A DNA stretch of 64,000 nucleotides from Manis javanica (GCF_040802235.1 NC_133168.1:34305759-34369758), one strand, 5' to 3'. Shown: positions 34,301 to 47,094, counted from the stretch's first letter. Numbers and translations: made by a program. Notes: generated from the sequence alone by a model not told the origin.

Positions 34301-37300
34301 CAGATAGATAATAAAAAATAATGTCAGCATTTAACAAGAAAAAGGAAGAATTGCAAAATCACTTTGCCTACTGAGAACTAACAAGAGGGTAGCCAAAGAA
34401 GAAAATGTATTGTTTAAGTGCAGAAAAATGTGACACAAAACCCTTGCAAATAACAGTAGCATGCCACAGTCATTCTCTCTGAGAAGCCCTACACCCACCC
34501 TCACAGCATTTATTAGTGTAACTGGGAAGGAAAGGTTGCCTCCCTCTGGTGAAATCATTCAAAGACAGAGCTCAGGGTACACTTTCTCTGGAAAATTCCT
34601 CCTACCCTTAACTTTTTTCTTCCTTTTCCATGAAGAGGAGATTCTCTTATCTGCCACAGAGATATGTTGCAAAGACTAAATAAATAATAACATATCTAAA
34701 ATATTTCATGTTCCTTAGGAAAAGCATCATTCTGATACCTATAATCCTCTAACTCTCTGATATATGAAACTCAAATCCAGACAACTTGCTAATGCTTGTC
34801 AGTTCAGTCTTGAACTGACATTGCAGTGCACTAAGGGAAGGGCCTTCTACCATGCAAATGATGCTGTTCTGAATTCTAATAGTAGCAGCCCAAAACACAT
34901 AAGCAAGAGTTAGTTACTGGGCTTAGTTAATGCAAAGAAATAAACTTGGAATTAGCAAAAGGGACTCAAACTTTTCTATCATCTGATCTTAAGGATAGTT
35001 CATTTCCTTTCAAAAGGGTGGACTAGGTCTAGGCATTTGTAATTTGTGTTACCATTTGTCCCCGTCAGGGAGAAGGAAAAAGTCACTTCTTATCCAGCTG
35101 ACATGGTACTAAGTGTTATCTAGTTCTCTGTGCCCACATACAAACAGAAATATGCACGGTTACCATTCAATTATATCTATATTAATTTGGACTTGGTAGT
35201 AGGGTAGCTTCTTCACAAAATGAAGAAGCAAATATGAAAACAAATAACAACTGAAATAAAGAGAGGCTATGCTACCATTTTTCTGAAATTTTAATTGGCA
35301 TTTGAATCAACATACATTATTTAAATTTCAGAAGCTACATAAGCATATTTAGTTCAAACCTCTTACACAATTCTTTCCCCCAAGCACCTACTTTATCCAG
35401 AAAGCAAGCAGTATTGGTATGGATTAAAGAAATGAAATTTTTGACATTTCTTTTCAGAATTTTCAAATGCCATGTGTGTAAGAAGAGAGCTCTTGCTGAT
35501 CTTTAAAAATTCAGGTACCATATCCTTTCCAAATTAAGCAAAATATCATACTTCAACGTAGTGGATGTTTAAAAATATTGTTTTTGATATTTGTTAAAAA
35601 CGAGTTTAATTGAGAAGTTTTTATGAACACATTTGGCAATCGTAAGTTTAATGATTTAATTGATGCATCAATTTGTGTCAGTAAAATAAGAAAAATCTTG
35701 TTCTGACTTAATATTTATTAAAATAGCTAAAATATTCATATGAAATTTTTAGATTTCTTTTTAGGAAACTGTGGAAGCAGCTAAATCACAAGCAGCTTTG
35801 AATGTAGCTCTTTAGGATTACATTTTCTTATTTCCATGTCAGCTGCTCTTGCAAATTCCACAGAACCAAGGAAACATCTTTCAAACTTTATATCATATCC
35901 TAAAGAAATAAATTATTACTAGTGAATAGATATTTGACATTGCTTAACCCACTTGTCACAGAAATAAATGCATTGAAAAACATTTGAAGTATTTTTTTTT
36001 AATTTCATGGATAAATTACTTTGCATCACATGCAAAAGAAATCAACATGCTCAAAGTGTTCCTAACTCTGATTTACTTCTATAGAAGATAAAATGCACAC
36101 ATACAAATTTTGAACATTTTTTTCAAGTTGAATAAGCATTTAACAACCAACAAATAAAATACTAGTTGCACTTTGATTTCAGAAACAGAACATTCCCATT
36201 GTTATTTTATATACACATCCAGTAAGGTTAAAGTGAAAGCAAGGAAAGCACATAAGCCACAGCTTTCACCAAACAAAACAAATTCTGGTAGCTGTGAATA
36301 TAAGTACAACTCTTCTAAAAGGACTTAGAATCAGATTTTGTTAAGAACTTTTCCTTCAGCACAACTTTATTTTACAATACCAAAGCAGAGAAATTCTATA
36401 TGTTAGGTACCCAACATGATTTTATCTTTTTGTGCATAAGTAGGTGTTAGATTTAATTTTAAAGAAAGATGTGGGATATTTAAACTTATTTCTGATGAAG
36501 CAGCAGAAGAAGGAGAATATTCAAAAAATGTGATCCAACTGATTGACATTTATATTTTAGATGGATATTAACTCACTGTAGGACATATCACAAAATTATG
36601 TAAATTTTATTTTAATTTCCCTTACTTCTGCCTTTATGAAAAAAGTAAAGCATGTTACGCCCTCACTTACAGATGTCTCTACACATGACAATTAAGTATT
36701 TAGTCTTGTTTCTCTCATCCTGTCATTATCCATCTAACAGGCTTTTCTAGAAGAGGAAACAGTAAAAAACCCAAGCTATGTTCTGTTTACTTTTTCTTGG
36801 GGAAAACAAAAACAATCAAGAAAAAGAAAAATCAGCCAAAAGATAAGAAAAGGTAAATCTACTCAATGAATATTGCTGCTGAAATAAGTAGCTTTTATAA
36901 TGAGCTAATTTTCCATGATTTGTTTTCCTCTTTTCATGGCAAAAGCTTTGAAAAATTTGTAAATTATTATGGCAAAATATTTGTCTCTTGTGGCCATCAG
37001 TGGTTGTTTACCTAGAAAAGTAAATTTTCTTAAAATATACCTTGCCTTTTTCCAAGTAGCTTTTCCTGTAAAACTGAACCACCACCTTTGCCCATTAAAA
37101 CACTAGACTGAAATAATAACTGCATTTCTATATGACAATACATTTATCTAAACATGTTATTTCATTTGTTTTCTTGTTGATCCACTTGGTTTAATATTAA
37201 CCACTTGGTTAATAAAATTTTTTTCTATTCATCAAAATATTTATAAATTTCAATTGATTGATTTGGTAAAATATACCAATTTGTGAACAAAAGTAAGTCA

Positions 37301-38054
37301 GTAATTGTCTTCCTCTACAATTTATCTCCCTATTCTAGACCACAGACAGACCCAACAGTTTTCAGTTTTCGTACTACTCTGAATAATTAAGCCATTTTGA
37401 TAGTGGTTCTGATGGAAATATGTCAAATTTCCAAATACAGGTAGTCAAATCATTAAAATAGAAGAGTTAGGACACTGCAGAAGACAATATCTCTGTGATA
37501 CAACTTCTCCTTGTACAGGCTGTCCTCGTTTCAGTGTAGGAACGTTGAGTTGAAGACTAGTCGTCTCAATGTGTTCCAGGCTGAGGGACTGTGCTATAAT
37601 GATGGCCAGTCAAAGCCTTAGGATCAATTTGCATTTCTGGAACTGGTCAGTAGCCTACATAATACTCCCAGTGTCAGTTTACAAGATACATGTGCTAGAG
37701 ATTTTGGCTGTGGTAGGCCACAGCAAGCCTAGACACAATCACTGGACTCATAAATGTCCTTTAGGGGCACCACAAGTGTAAGACTGTAGGATGACCCTCC
37801 TTCCGGGCAAGGATGTGTTTATTATTTCTGTCACAGAAACTGTTACTATAAAAAGTTATAAGGGAGACTAGTTTCTTTACCCTTTAAAATCTTATTCTGC
37901 TCATCTGTGTTCTGCACCTAAGAAATGCATGTAACAGCCACAAAAACTGAGAAAACCATTGCTGACCTGGCTAGACAATAACAACCATCCCTATTTCTAG
38001 TCCTGACATCATAGTCACCACCAATATAATCTAATCTATACCAGGTCTTACGTT
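34301..38054. other. No gene recognised (3.7 kb)
   Basis: AT-rich sequence with no recognisable repeats over an unusually long stretch. It could contain conserved non-coding elements, which cannot be judged from one genome. Confidence 0.5.
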
Positions 38055-38140
38055 AGATAATATAAATATATATCATATCATCCCAACAAACCAAAACATA
38101 GACATTACCTCCAATTTACAGGTAAAGAAAGTGATGTTTC
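38055..38140 (-). mobile_element. MIR SINE, antisense, first part
   Basis: A diverged MIR pattern: ATCATCCCAACAAACC, then ACCTCCAATTTACAGGTAAA with GAAAGTGATGTTTCAG. The continuation of the same MIR is at 38597, after an insertion. Confidence 0.6.
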
Positions 38141-38596
38141 AGTCGGTGTATCTGTCAGTCCCTGTAAAAGAACTATTTACAGAGTGGTGGGCAGGGTTAA
38201 GAGAACTAATAAGGAATGGCTAAACACCAGGCAGGGCAATAGCTGGAAGGCATCGTATCCCCTAGCAACAAGGGCAAAAAGAGGGAATGATGTTTTCTGA
38301 ACCTGGCGAGTGCTTAAACCTGGGAGGAGATACCCATAGTAATAGAAGTTGTGACCGAGAGGAACATTGCCACCACCAGAACTGCAGTGAGGTTGGGTAG
38401 GAGCAGGGGAAACCAATACCCAGTATTTTGCTTCTTTCACGCTCCAGCTCCGTCCTGTGCTTCCCATTGACTAAACCCAATGGACAGCCAGTTGGTCAGG
38501 CAGTCTCGCTTTGCAGCCGTCGGAGCTTGGGCCTCCAAAACCCAGAGAAGGGTGGAAAGAGGGCAAACAGGATCATCACCAGAGATGGTTCCACCA
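38141..38596. other. Insertion inside a MIR; unnamed repeat
   Basis: About 456 bases separate two halves of one MIR. The inserted DNA contains CGCTCCAGCTCCGTCCTGTG and CTTCCCATTGACTAAACCCA, blocks I have seen in a mammalian interspersed repeat but cannot name. No open frame with domains is present. Confidence 0.45.
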
Positions 38597-38665
38597 TGGA
38601 AATTGGTGGCAGAGCTGGAATTCAAGTGAAGTGTTTTCTTCCATCTAAGCCACACTCTTAACCTC
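38597..38665 (-). mobile_element. MIR SINE, antisense, second part
   Basis: GGCAGAGCTGGAATTCAAGT followed by CTAAGCCACACTCTTAACC matches the MIR core and tRNA-related end in antisense. Confidence 0.7.
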
Positions 38666-39296
38666 CACATACATTTAAAGGTTCATTAGATTACAGATTT
38701 GGATTGGACAATTATCTAAGAAATTAGAGGGAATCAAAGAAGAGAAAAACAGCATTCAATGTTCCCTCTACTCTTTCACTATAAAAAGTGGGGACATTTA
38801 CTATGTTTAAAATTCCTTTCCTTTGAAAAAGCCGTGACAAAGGCAACAAGGTGATGATTAGAATGACACATGGCTCCTGGCATTTAGAATTTTGTAAACA
38901 GAACCTGCTCTATTTCCCCTCATGTAGATTAAATTTAGATTTCTGAAATTAATAAAGAAAGCATCTCAGCTGCATGTGCCTTTCAGGAAAGAGCTGTTGA
39001 CTCACACTTGCTGAGTAAAACAGCTGAATCCCTATCGCCCCCGTGGTTCATGAGGGAAGAGTGTGATGCTTTGGGAAATCCGTGTGAACTGCCCACAATG
39101 TTCAAAAGCTAAGTGCTTAGGTTTTACTTATAAATTAGGCTTAGAGTGCTTTTATAGCACTGAAGTTCTTTGTTTTCATTTATAAATTTCTATATAGACA
39201 TGTCCCATATTTTACTCTATCTATGACATGAACAATACCCTTTTATTCTGAGATATAAAATACTAAATTGTTCTTCATATAAAATACTAAAAACAG
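38666..39296. other. No gene recognised
   Basis: Unique AT-rich flank. ATATAAAATACTAAA occurs twice just before the L1 at about 39253 and 39277. Confidence 0.5.
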
Positions 39297-40310
39297 CATT
39301 AACACCCAAAAAGCAAATAATCCTTTTAAAAAATGGGCAGATGATATGAAGAGACAATTCTCCAAAGAAGAAATTCAGATAGTCAACAGACAGATGAAAA
39401 GATACTCCACATCACTAATCATCAGGGAAATGCAAATTAAAACCACAATGAGATATCACCTCACACCAGTAAGGATGGCCAGCATCCAAAAGACTAAGAA
39501 CAACAAATGCCGGTGAGGATGTGGAGAAAGGGGAACCCTCGTACACTGCTGGTGGGAATGTTAGCTAGTTCAAGCATTGTGGAAAGCAATATGGGTGTTT
39601 TCCTCAAAAAACTAATTATAGAAATACCATTTGACCCCGGAATCCCACTCCTTGGAATTTACCCAAAGAATACAACTTCTCAGACTCAAAAAGACATATG
39701 CACCCCTATGTTTATTGCAGCACTATTTACAATAGCCAAGATATGAAGCAACCTAAGTGTCCATCAGTAGATGAATAGATAAAGAAGATGTGGTATATAT
39801 ACACAATGGAATACTATTCAGCCATAAGAATGGAACAAATCCTACCATTTGTAACAACATGGATAGAGCTAGAGGATATTATGCTCAGTGAAATAAGCCA
39901 GGCAGAGAAAGACAAATGCCAAATGATTTCTCTCATTTGTGGAGTATAACATCGAAGTAAAACTGAAAGAACAAAATAGCAACAGACTCACAGACCCCAA
40001 GAAGGGACTAGTGGCTACCAAAGGGAAAGGGTGTGGGAGAGTGAGTGGGGATGGAGGGAGATGGGGACTGAGGGGTAGTATATTTAGTACACAAGGTATG
40101 GGGGGTCACGGGGAAAACTAGCACAGAGAGGGCAAATAGTGAATATGTGGCATCTTATTACACTGATGGACAGTGACTGCATTGGGGTGTGGGTGGGGAC
40201 TTGATAATATGGGTAAATGTAGTAACCACATTGTTTTTTCATGTGAAACCTTCATAAGAGTGTATATAAATAATACCTTAATAGAAAATGAAAAAAATTA
40301 AATAAAATAG
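39297..40310 (+). mobile_element. 5'-truncated L1 (ORF2 end and 3' UTR)
   Basis: The L1 starts abruptly in the ORF2 C-terminal region ([15 protein letters not shown] frame) and carries the usual order of blocks through [12 protein letters not shown] and MFIAALFTIAK. It ends in a G-rich 3' UTR (40020-40110) and an A-rich tail near 40285-40310. ORF2 is broken (stop near 39514, another near 39561, frame changes), and the open piece 39507-39746 is part of this relic. The 3' end resembles but is not identical to that of the L1 at window start. A target duplication is not clear; ATAAAATA-type sequence flanks both sides but is low complexity. Confidence 0.95.
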
Positions 40311-40375
40311 TATTTCTGATTTGATTATTCCTGACGGAATTTGTTCTTTATAAATTAAGCAAATTTATTCATTCA

Positions 40376-40610
40376 ATTAGTGTTTATTGACCACCTACTA
40401 TGGTCCAGGCATTGTTCTAAGTACTAGGAATCTAGCAGTAAATCAATGACAAATCCCTGTTCTTATTGGAATGGGGAAGCAGACAATAATAAGATGCATA
40501 AATAAAATACGTAGTAAGTTATATTGTGATAAATGGTAAGGGACAAGCCCAAACTGGCCAAATAGGGAATAGCAATTAAAAGAGTCAAGTAAAGTATTTT
40601 CACTACTAAC
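40376..40610 (+). mobile_element. Ancient MIR/L2-class fragment
   Basis: TTCATTCAATTAGTGTTTAT, then CACCTACTATGGTCCAGGCA, CTAGCAGTAAATCAATGACA and AGACAATAATAAGATGC follow an old mammalian interspersed repeat. Confidence 0.6.
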
Positions 40611-41073
40611 CAGTATTCAGGAAAAGAAAAAATAAGCAGTAATTATGTAATGACTGTGATCAAGATAGTGTATTATACATTTCTATGTATTATTTAGCAA
40701 AAAATCACCTTTCTAATCCATCCTTTATTTTATAATAAAATTAGATCTGAAGACATTGTGGGTATAAAACAATATGCTTATTTTGCTCCTTTGCTTTTCA
40801 TAAACAACTTTTCTTCTTCAGATTTATATCTTTTGGAATATTCACTATGGCATTTGAAATGTGCATACCATAGAAACAAGTTTGCAGAAGCTATGTCAAT
40901 TAGCAGTTAGGCTTTTTTTTGACTAGGATAATGTTATAAATAGCAATGAGTATTTCTTTTTATAGTATCTTGTTTTTTAGAATTAGGATTTTAAATTATA
41001 TTTTGGAAATAAATGTTTTTATTATATTTATTCCTCTTTTGTTTCTTTTATTTCTTCCTTCTCTCTTTTTTGT

Positions 41074-41165
41074 TAGGATTAAATAAGATTGTGTATGTAA
41101 ATTATTAACACAAGTTTCAGCCTGTATTAAGTGTTTAATGAGTGTTAGCTCTTATTGTGATGATA
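41074..41165 (+). mobile_element. MIR SINE 3' fragment
   Basis: GTTAGGATTAAATAAGATTG followed by TAAGTGTTTAATGAGTGTTA matches the 3' half of MIR. Confidence 0.7.
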
Positions 41166-44100
41166 TGAATTGGTAAGGGACAGTAGCATTTTGCTAATGC
41201 TCTTCACAATATTCCCAGGAAAGAAAGTGAAGTTTTGAAATCAGCCTTTTCAGCACAAATATAAACTCTGTGTTAACCATTTCTGAAATTATAGGCAAAA
41301 AGCAGACCTGTGAGAAATGTAATTCTCAAGGGATTTATGCAAAATTGCAGAAAATGTGTATTATAAATAATTTCAGCACCTCTTCTCTCTTGGAGAAGAA
41401 ATGTAAATCCATCATAGGAAACCAAACTTTTCTTTCTTAGCCAATGCTCAGAAAGAATTGTATCCAAATAAAAATGCCAAGTACAGTAGTTATGTGAAAT
41501 TAAGTTTCAAGAATACTAGAATTAAATGATTCATCTGGGTATAATATAATCTCCATGCCTCACATGGTACACTTAAATAAATTCAATGACAACCAGCTAA
41601 ATAGTGCATATATAACGAAGGAGAATCAACACCTTAGGGAGACCTTGGAGAGAGGACACTGACCAGGAACTCAAGTCATGGAGATCAGACCCAGGAGTGC
41701 AGCAATGGGGAGTTAGCCAGAGCAGAAGACATCGGGCCTCCGGCACCTGCATGGGCACCTGTCCACACAGAGTTGAACAAAGAACAGATGAATTAGGCAT
41801 TGAAGAAGGGGAGGGGCTGGAGGCATAATGATGACAAGTATATTCAAAGAAGACACTGCAGAGCACAGCTTTAATGGCAATAACGTTTAGAAAGTAGTGG
41901 ACTTCATAGAAATTACCTTTTCCTCCATAAGTTTTGGTTTAGGGTGATACCTTCAGATAAGTTTTACTCTTCCATTTGTCTTTCCTCAGAACCTTATATA
42001 AACAATTCCAGACACATGGAAATTGATTCCTATAGAACAGCAACCTAATATAAACAATTCTGGGTCCTCATGTGAAAATATATTTTATATGTTAAAATAT
42101 TTAACTGACAGAAATTTAATCATGCTCATTTAGAAACATACATGGATTGAAAGGTTCATTAATAAATATCACCAAATGCCCTCAGTACAGGGAGAGATCA
42201 TGCAATAGAAGGCATAGTCACTATTTTCAAGGAATTTTCAACCTTGGGACATACTGATTGTGACAGGAGTTCTGGCAAAACGTCAGTGGCTAGGAAGACT
42301 TGACTTTAAACATAATCTCCAAAACCTGTTAACTTTGGTGTCATGAATCTACTGCTTTACCTCTCTAAATATCACAATTTATTTTTTACCTCTCCAAATA
42401 GTGAAATTTCTTGCCTTAAATGTGATAATGCACTTAAAATTTTCACCTGTTGTCCAACACAATGAGTGAACAGTATTTTTTTCACTTATTGTTAATATTT
42501 GAAATAATAAAAGCATAAAATAAAAAATTGTATAATATTGTATGGTGCACATTTGCATTTACATATTCAAAGAAAAAGTAATATATGGATAACATACCTG
42601 TGGGGAACACCCTCATGTCTGTGAATTCTACTGTGGTTTAAGGAGTTGAAAAGATGCCCAAAGGGGTATGGGCAATTGCACTCCAGCCAATACCTATTTA
42701 ATTCTCTCCCCTGACTCTTGTTTCTACAATGGTTGAAGAAGCGTGAGAATCAAGCTTGGATTATCCGAGATATCCAGCCACATCCTATTCTCCTCTATCT
42801 TTTCTGTGGCTTTACTCATGGAGAGACCAGTGCCTGCTGTGTAATGACCCTTTTCCATGAACCTAATGCATCTTCAAGAATATGTGATACCCCATGGAAA
42901 GGCTCCCCTAGACACCCAGGCATCTGCTGTGTTCCTCACTACTGCTCACTGTCCCTCTATTCCTAGCATTTCCATTCTGGCACTTAGGGCTCCTGTCCCT
43001 CACTCATCCTTTTGGCATTAGGTTTAGGTTTGTATCTAGACTTTAGATGACCTTGGGAGCCCTTCCAGAATACAGTTCTGATTGCATGCCTCTTTAACTG
43101 GAAATTGCCTTGCTGTGGCTGCCTTCCCAACATCACCTCTCTGAAGGAGAAGAATCAGACAGTGAGGATATAAGACATGCATTCAAAGTACTATTCTGCA
43201 AGGAATTTGATTTGCCCTTAGCTACAACTGGTATCTTGAGAAAACCTCTCATACCAGGATTCCACTGTAAATTTTTAGTCATTCCTGTAATAATACTAAC
43301 AAATATACTACAGATATATTAATTTAAAAATTTCAACATTTTTCTTGGTAGGCCAAGGACTTCCATGGCAGAAGGTGGCTGCTAATGTGGAAACTTCTAT
43401 AATGATTAATTAAAGGTAGTGAAATAATAATTGCCTAGCAGTAATTCTGCTCTAGAGTTAGAGCAGGAACGACCCTGGAGAATCCAGCTGAGAAGCCTTC
43501 CATATATGTTTTTCACAAGTTTTTATATTCCCCAAAGTACCAAGATCTCTTGTTTAGTAAACAGTCTGTAAATACAGGGATAATAAATTATTTCAGATTG
43601 TCCACAGATCAAAAAATAAATGTGGTTCAAAAGAACCTCAGGGACAAATTTGATGTGTGAAAAAATTAACCTTAAATTTCCACTTTAGGCTAAAGATGAA
43701 ATACATTAAGTGCACCAGAAAGAGTACATTTTGAAATTTAAAATTTAGCTTTTAGTAACTTTTGAAGTTTATTTATTATAGCTTCTTTTACTGCAAGTAT
43801 GGAAGACAGATGTAAAGACCTTCCCAATTCTGTGTTCTGGTACCTAGTGAAGCACAGTTGAAGAATTATTTGACTTGTAATATGGCAGAATTGTCAGTAT
43901 ATAGAAGCAACTTGTAACATTTCACTAGGCTACTAGGTATTTACCTGGCTTCTCCACTAGACAAAAAACTATTACTTATTTCCAGAGCTGGGTCTTCAAA
44001 GGTTTCACGACCTTTGCTTTTTCTCCTGGCTGTGACTATCTATCTCCCACTTATCAAGATGCTTCATAAAGACAAACAACAAATAACCAAGAGGCCAGAC

Positions 44101-44202
44101 CTAAAGCAACAAGGTACTGGTTAATCATTAAATCCTTACTGTCGGGTATAGGTTTGAGAAGAAAGAATAACACGTATTTCATTGCCCTTTTCACTACAGG
44201 CA
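41166..44202. other. No gene recognised (3 kb)
   Basis: AT-rich. The frames at 42718-42966 and 43110-43322 lie in a GC-richer section (42650-43130) but show no recognisable domains and no splice context I trust. Confidence 0.5.
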
Positions 44203-44390
44203 AAGTAGCATGATGATCATGAACTCAGGTTTTGGACCAAATTGCTAGATTTGGAATTCCAGCTCAACCACATGCTAGCTCTGTGACCTAAAGCAAGTTA
44301 TGTAACTATTAGCCTCAGTCTCCTCATCTATTAAGTAAAACTATTGAATATACTTCAGGGACTTGATATGGAGATTAAGTTTTAGTTTTT
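44203..44390 (+). mobile_element. MIR SINE, nearly full length
   Basis: The MIR order is intact: AGTAGCATGATGATCATGAA, GGAATTCCAGCTCAACCACA, CTAGCTCTGTGACCTAAAGC, CAGTCTCCTCATCTATTAAG and GGAGATTAAG. Confidence 0.88.
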
Positions 44391-44759
44391 TAGAACAATT
44401 TTGAGATTGAGGCTTTCAAACTAAATTTAGATTGAGACTTTCTTACTTAAGTAGTGCCAAATAGTGTGGAAAAATATTCTACAAGTATAAATTGAGACAT
44501 TATACATATAATGTTTCTGTTTTTGATATTTAACCAGGACTAAGCTTACATATATTTTAGCTGGAGCTGCTTTGGGTGGGCTTCTGAGAAATGATTCTTA
44601 AACTTTCAGAGAAGTCAGTCAACTGATGTCACATTGGTAGCTTGATACTGACAGTGAATTTCATACTACAAAAAGCAGAAATTGTCCAGTAAATGCTACA
44701 AATCAGCTTTTCCCCAGAGTACTGGTTGTTAAACATTGACAACACATCACTGTGTAGTG
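44391..44759. other. No gene recognised
   Basis: AT-rich sequence with nothing I can name. Confidence 0.5.
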
Positions 44760-44870
44760 TTCTATAATTCTTCTTTTAACAGATATTTACTAAGTACCTA
44801 CTATGTTCCACATGCTTGTGATGTGTGGATGAACTGGTGGCTAAGGATAGCAGAAAATCCTGTTTATTTA
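44760..44870 (+). mobile_element. Ancient MIR/L2-class fragment
   Basis: AACAGATATTTACTAAGTAC followed by CTACTATGTTCCACATGC is the usual start of an old interspersed repeat; diverged. Confidence 0.5.
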
Positions 44871-45029
44871 AACAGATTTGTTGCAGCAGCAGTTAAAAGC
44901 AAGCAACTTTTGGAAATCTTAGTTTTGTTTAATAATTTTATTTTTCTTTCATGACTTTATAAGTCCTTAATATGTGATCCAAAAAGACAGACATCTGTTA
45001 CCTGAAATTCCCACTAGAATCAGTGGCTC

Positions 45030-45115
45030 ATTCAACACATATACACAACCTAAGCACAATGCCCGGCATATATCACATACATTAGCAAATACTCACTGAG
45101 TGAAAAAATAAACAC
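45030..45115 (+). mobile_element. L2/MIR 3' end fragment
   Basis: AGCACAATGCCCGGCATATA followed by AGCAAATACTCACTGAGTG. Confidence 0.6.
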
Positions 45116-45374
45116 AGGAAGATGGTGTCCTATAAAAGCTGGAGGGTGTAAAGAGACTTAAGGAGTACCTGTCATAAGTCTGCTTTCCCTGGGTGATCAC
45201 GATTTATGTTTGTGAAATGTTTTTCTATATTTCTATGCATACTGCCCATACCTCACTTATAAAATCTGCCTACATAATAACTAAAGTAAATTTAGAAACC
45301 AGAAGTGTTGTATTGTATCAATGTAGTTTAACTTTGTAACAACAAAATAACTCAACATATGAAGGTTAGTGATA

Positions 45375-45490
45375 GCATTTTACATGGATCACTTGAAATA
45401 ATCGTCACATAGCACTAGGAGGCAGGTAGGTTCTGGTTCCTGTGTCACCTATGAAAGAACAAAAGCAAAGAGGGCCTAACTTGCTCTAAA
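45375..45490 (-). mobile_element. MIR SINE fragment, antisense
   Basis: GAGGCAGGTAGGTTCTGG-type block followed by CCTAACTTGCTCTAAAT resembles antisense MIR; diverged. Confidence 0.5.
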
Positions 45491-45783
45491 TTCTATTAGA
45501 CAGGGTTTAGGTGTACAACTAATATAGTTTTTATTATATCACTGAAGCTTGATTTACTTTACATTTACCTATATGTTTTTGTTTGATATCAGGGATTTTG
45601 CTCTACATTAAAGCAAATGAACTCCAGCAAGTAAGAAACTTCCATGAGTTGCTCTTTTCAGTTCACAACAGATAATTAAACAGAACATGTCCCTTACACA
45701 AGACAATTCATAAAGTAACCCAGTTTTGTTTGAGCAGAGCCAATTCTTCAAGGCTGATTTAGAGGAAAACTTGCTGCAAGTTT

Positions 45784-46462
45784 AGTTTGTGCTCCTCAGT
45801 TCTTGTCGCTGCCACAACAAATAATTGAAAGGTGGAGACACAACAGAGAAGAAGAGAGAAAGTTTTATTTAAATACATTCCAAGCTAGGAGCAGGCCAGA
45901 GGCAAGGCAAAGACTCCAAGCTTTTGGGGGAGGGTTTATTTAACATATCTGAGCCAGAAGATGCCTCTGATTGACATGGTGAGATCATTTGACTAACAGC
46001 TCTGGTTATACGCCCATTCCTCTTGGTGCATGTCTTTTCCCAAAAAGCACACACAGAGCACATGGTGGTGGGGAGCAACACCACAGTTTTATTTTAATGA
46101 GATTGTGTGAGGTGTGGTTTGAGCAGATCTTAGTTTTGCTCGGTTGTGCCCATGCTGGGGTCAGGTTGGGACTAGCTTAGCCTGGGTCCCAGTAGACAAA
46201 GAAGTTCTCCCCCTGCAAAGTTTTTGTTGTCTTCATGTGGGATCCCCTTCCAGGGCAGAGTTCGGGCAGTTTTTGCCTTGAATCTTATCTTCCCCTTCCC
46301 TGGTTGCTCATGTCTATCTTTCTACCTAACAAACTGATTTAGATTATTGGGAAATCAAGCAGGACATGCCCAGAACTGTTCCTTTGGGTTAGAAAACTGC
46401 TAAAACCTAGTTGGGCTGTTAAGTATCTTTGCTTGTAAATCTTGTGGTGAAAATCACAAGTT
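45784..46462 (-). mobile_element. Solo LTR, 671 bp, 4-bp target duplication (ERV1-like)
   Basis: On the - strand the LTR starts TGTGATTTTC (+ 46458 leftwards) and ends GAGGAGCACA (+ 45788). AGTT lies directly outside both ends (45784-45787 and 46459-46462). A minus-sense AATAAA is at 45864-45869, and the 3' part contains a GGCAGCGACAAGAAC-like stretch near the U5 end. A 4-bp duplication is usual for gammaretrovirus-like (class I) ERVs. No internal genes remain. The right end lies only 13 bases from the ERV-L provirus that starts at 46472. Confidence 0.75.
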
Positions 46463-46471
46463 TTGGGATGG

Positions 46472-46789
46472 TGTAACTCTGGGAGGAAAATCCAGAGGCA
46501 AAATATCTTTGAAACTGAAATCCATCAAAGGGAGAAATAAAGTTGAAGAAACCTGTTTATTTCTTACAAGCTGTCAACTACTTCTGCTCTCCCGTGTCTC
46601 TCATGACCCTGCTTCAGAAAAAGAGACCCCACCCAACCTCTCCAGTCCAGATATGCCCTCACTGGCCCTTGTAATTACTTATTGATATGGAGAAGGACTA
46701 CTTCTCTCAATCCCTTGGAAACACCTATTGATATGGAGATGCACTAAAGCCAGGTGAGAGATTATGGAAATACTGCAATTTTACCCACA
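46472..46789 (-). repeat. 3' LTR of the ERV-L provirus
   Basis: 318 bp. On the + strand it reads TGTAACTCTGGG to TTACCCACA. It aligns along its length to 52013-52321 with small indels. A minus-sense AATAAA lies at 46557-46562. Confidence 0.93.
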
Positions 46790-47037
46790 GCCCACCCCTC
46801 CAGAAATCTCACCTCAAAATCTGTACATCCCCCATCTTCCACAATGGCACCTGTATGAGAAAACTGGAGCACTGCACACAGACTAATGATACACAATAAT
46901 AACAGCAATAAAATCATGATGGTCCTCAAGCTGGAGGATCTAGCTAGGTTCAAGGTCCTATGCACATTAAGTCCATAGCTCACCATTCCACAGACAGGCA
47001 ATAGCTGAACAGGTAGGGACTTCAGAGCAATCACCAT
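46762..47037 (-). pseudogene. Unidentified 91-codon frame between integrase and 3' LTR, one membrane segment
   Basis: A frame with an ATG at 47035-47037 runs through the region between the integrase end and the 3' LTR and stops 28 bases inside the LTR. Its middle holds a strongly hydrophobic segment (residues about 42-58: MILLLLLLCIISLCAVL) followed by a short hydrophilic tail. Position and topology could suit the stub of an Env transmembrane protein or a small accessory membrane protein. ERV-L elements are generally described as lacking env. No family motif is visible, and chance is possible in an old provirus. Confidence 0.35.
46790..46803 (-). promoter_or_regulatory. Polypurine tract next to the 3' LTR (imperfect)
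   Basis: Read on the - strand, TGGAGGGGTGGGC directly precedes the 3' LTR. This is where the plus-strand primer should lie. It is interrupted by pyrimidines, so the tract is either decayed or atypical. Confidence 0.5.
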
Positions 47038-47094
47038 GCAGAAGCTGCAGATGGGGGTGGATCCAGACCACAGAGACTGTAGAAGAAAATAACC

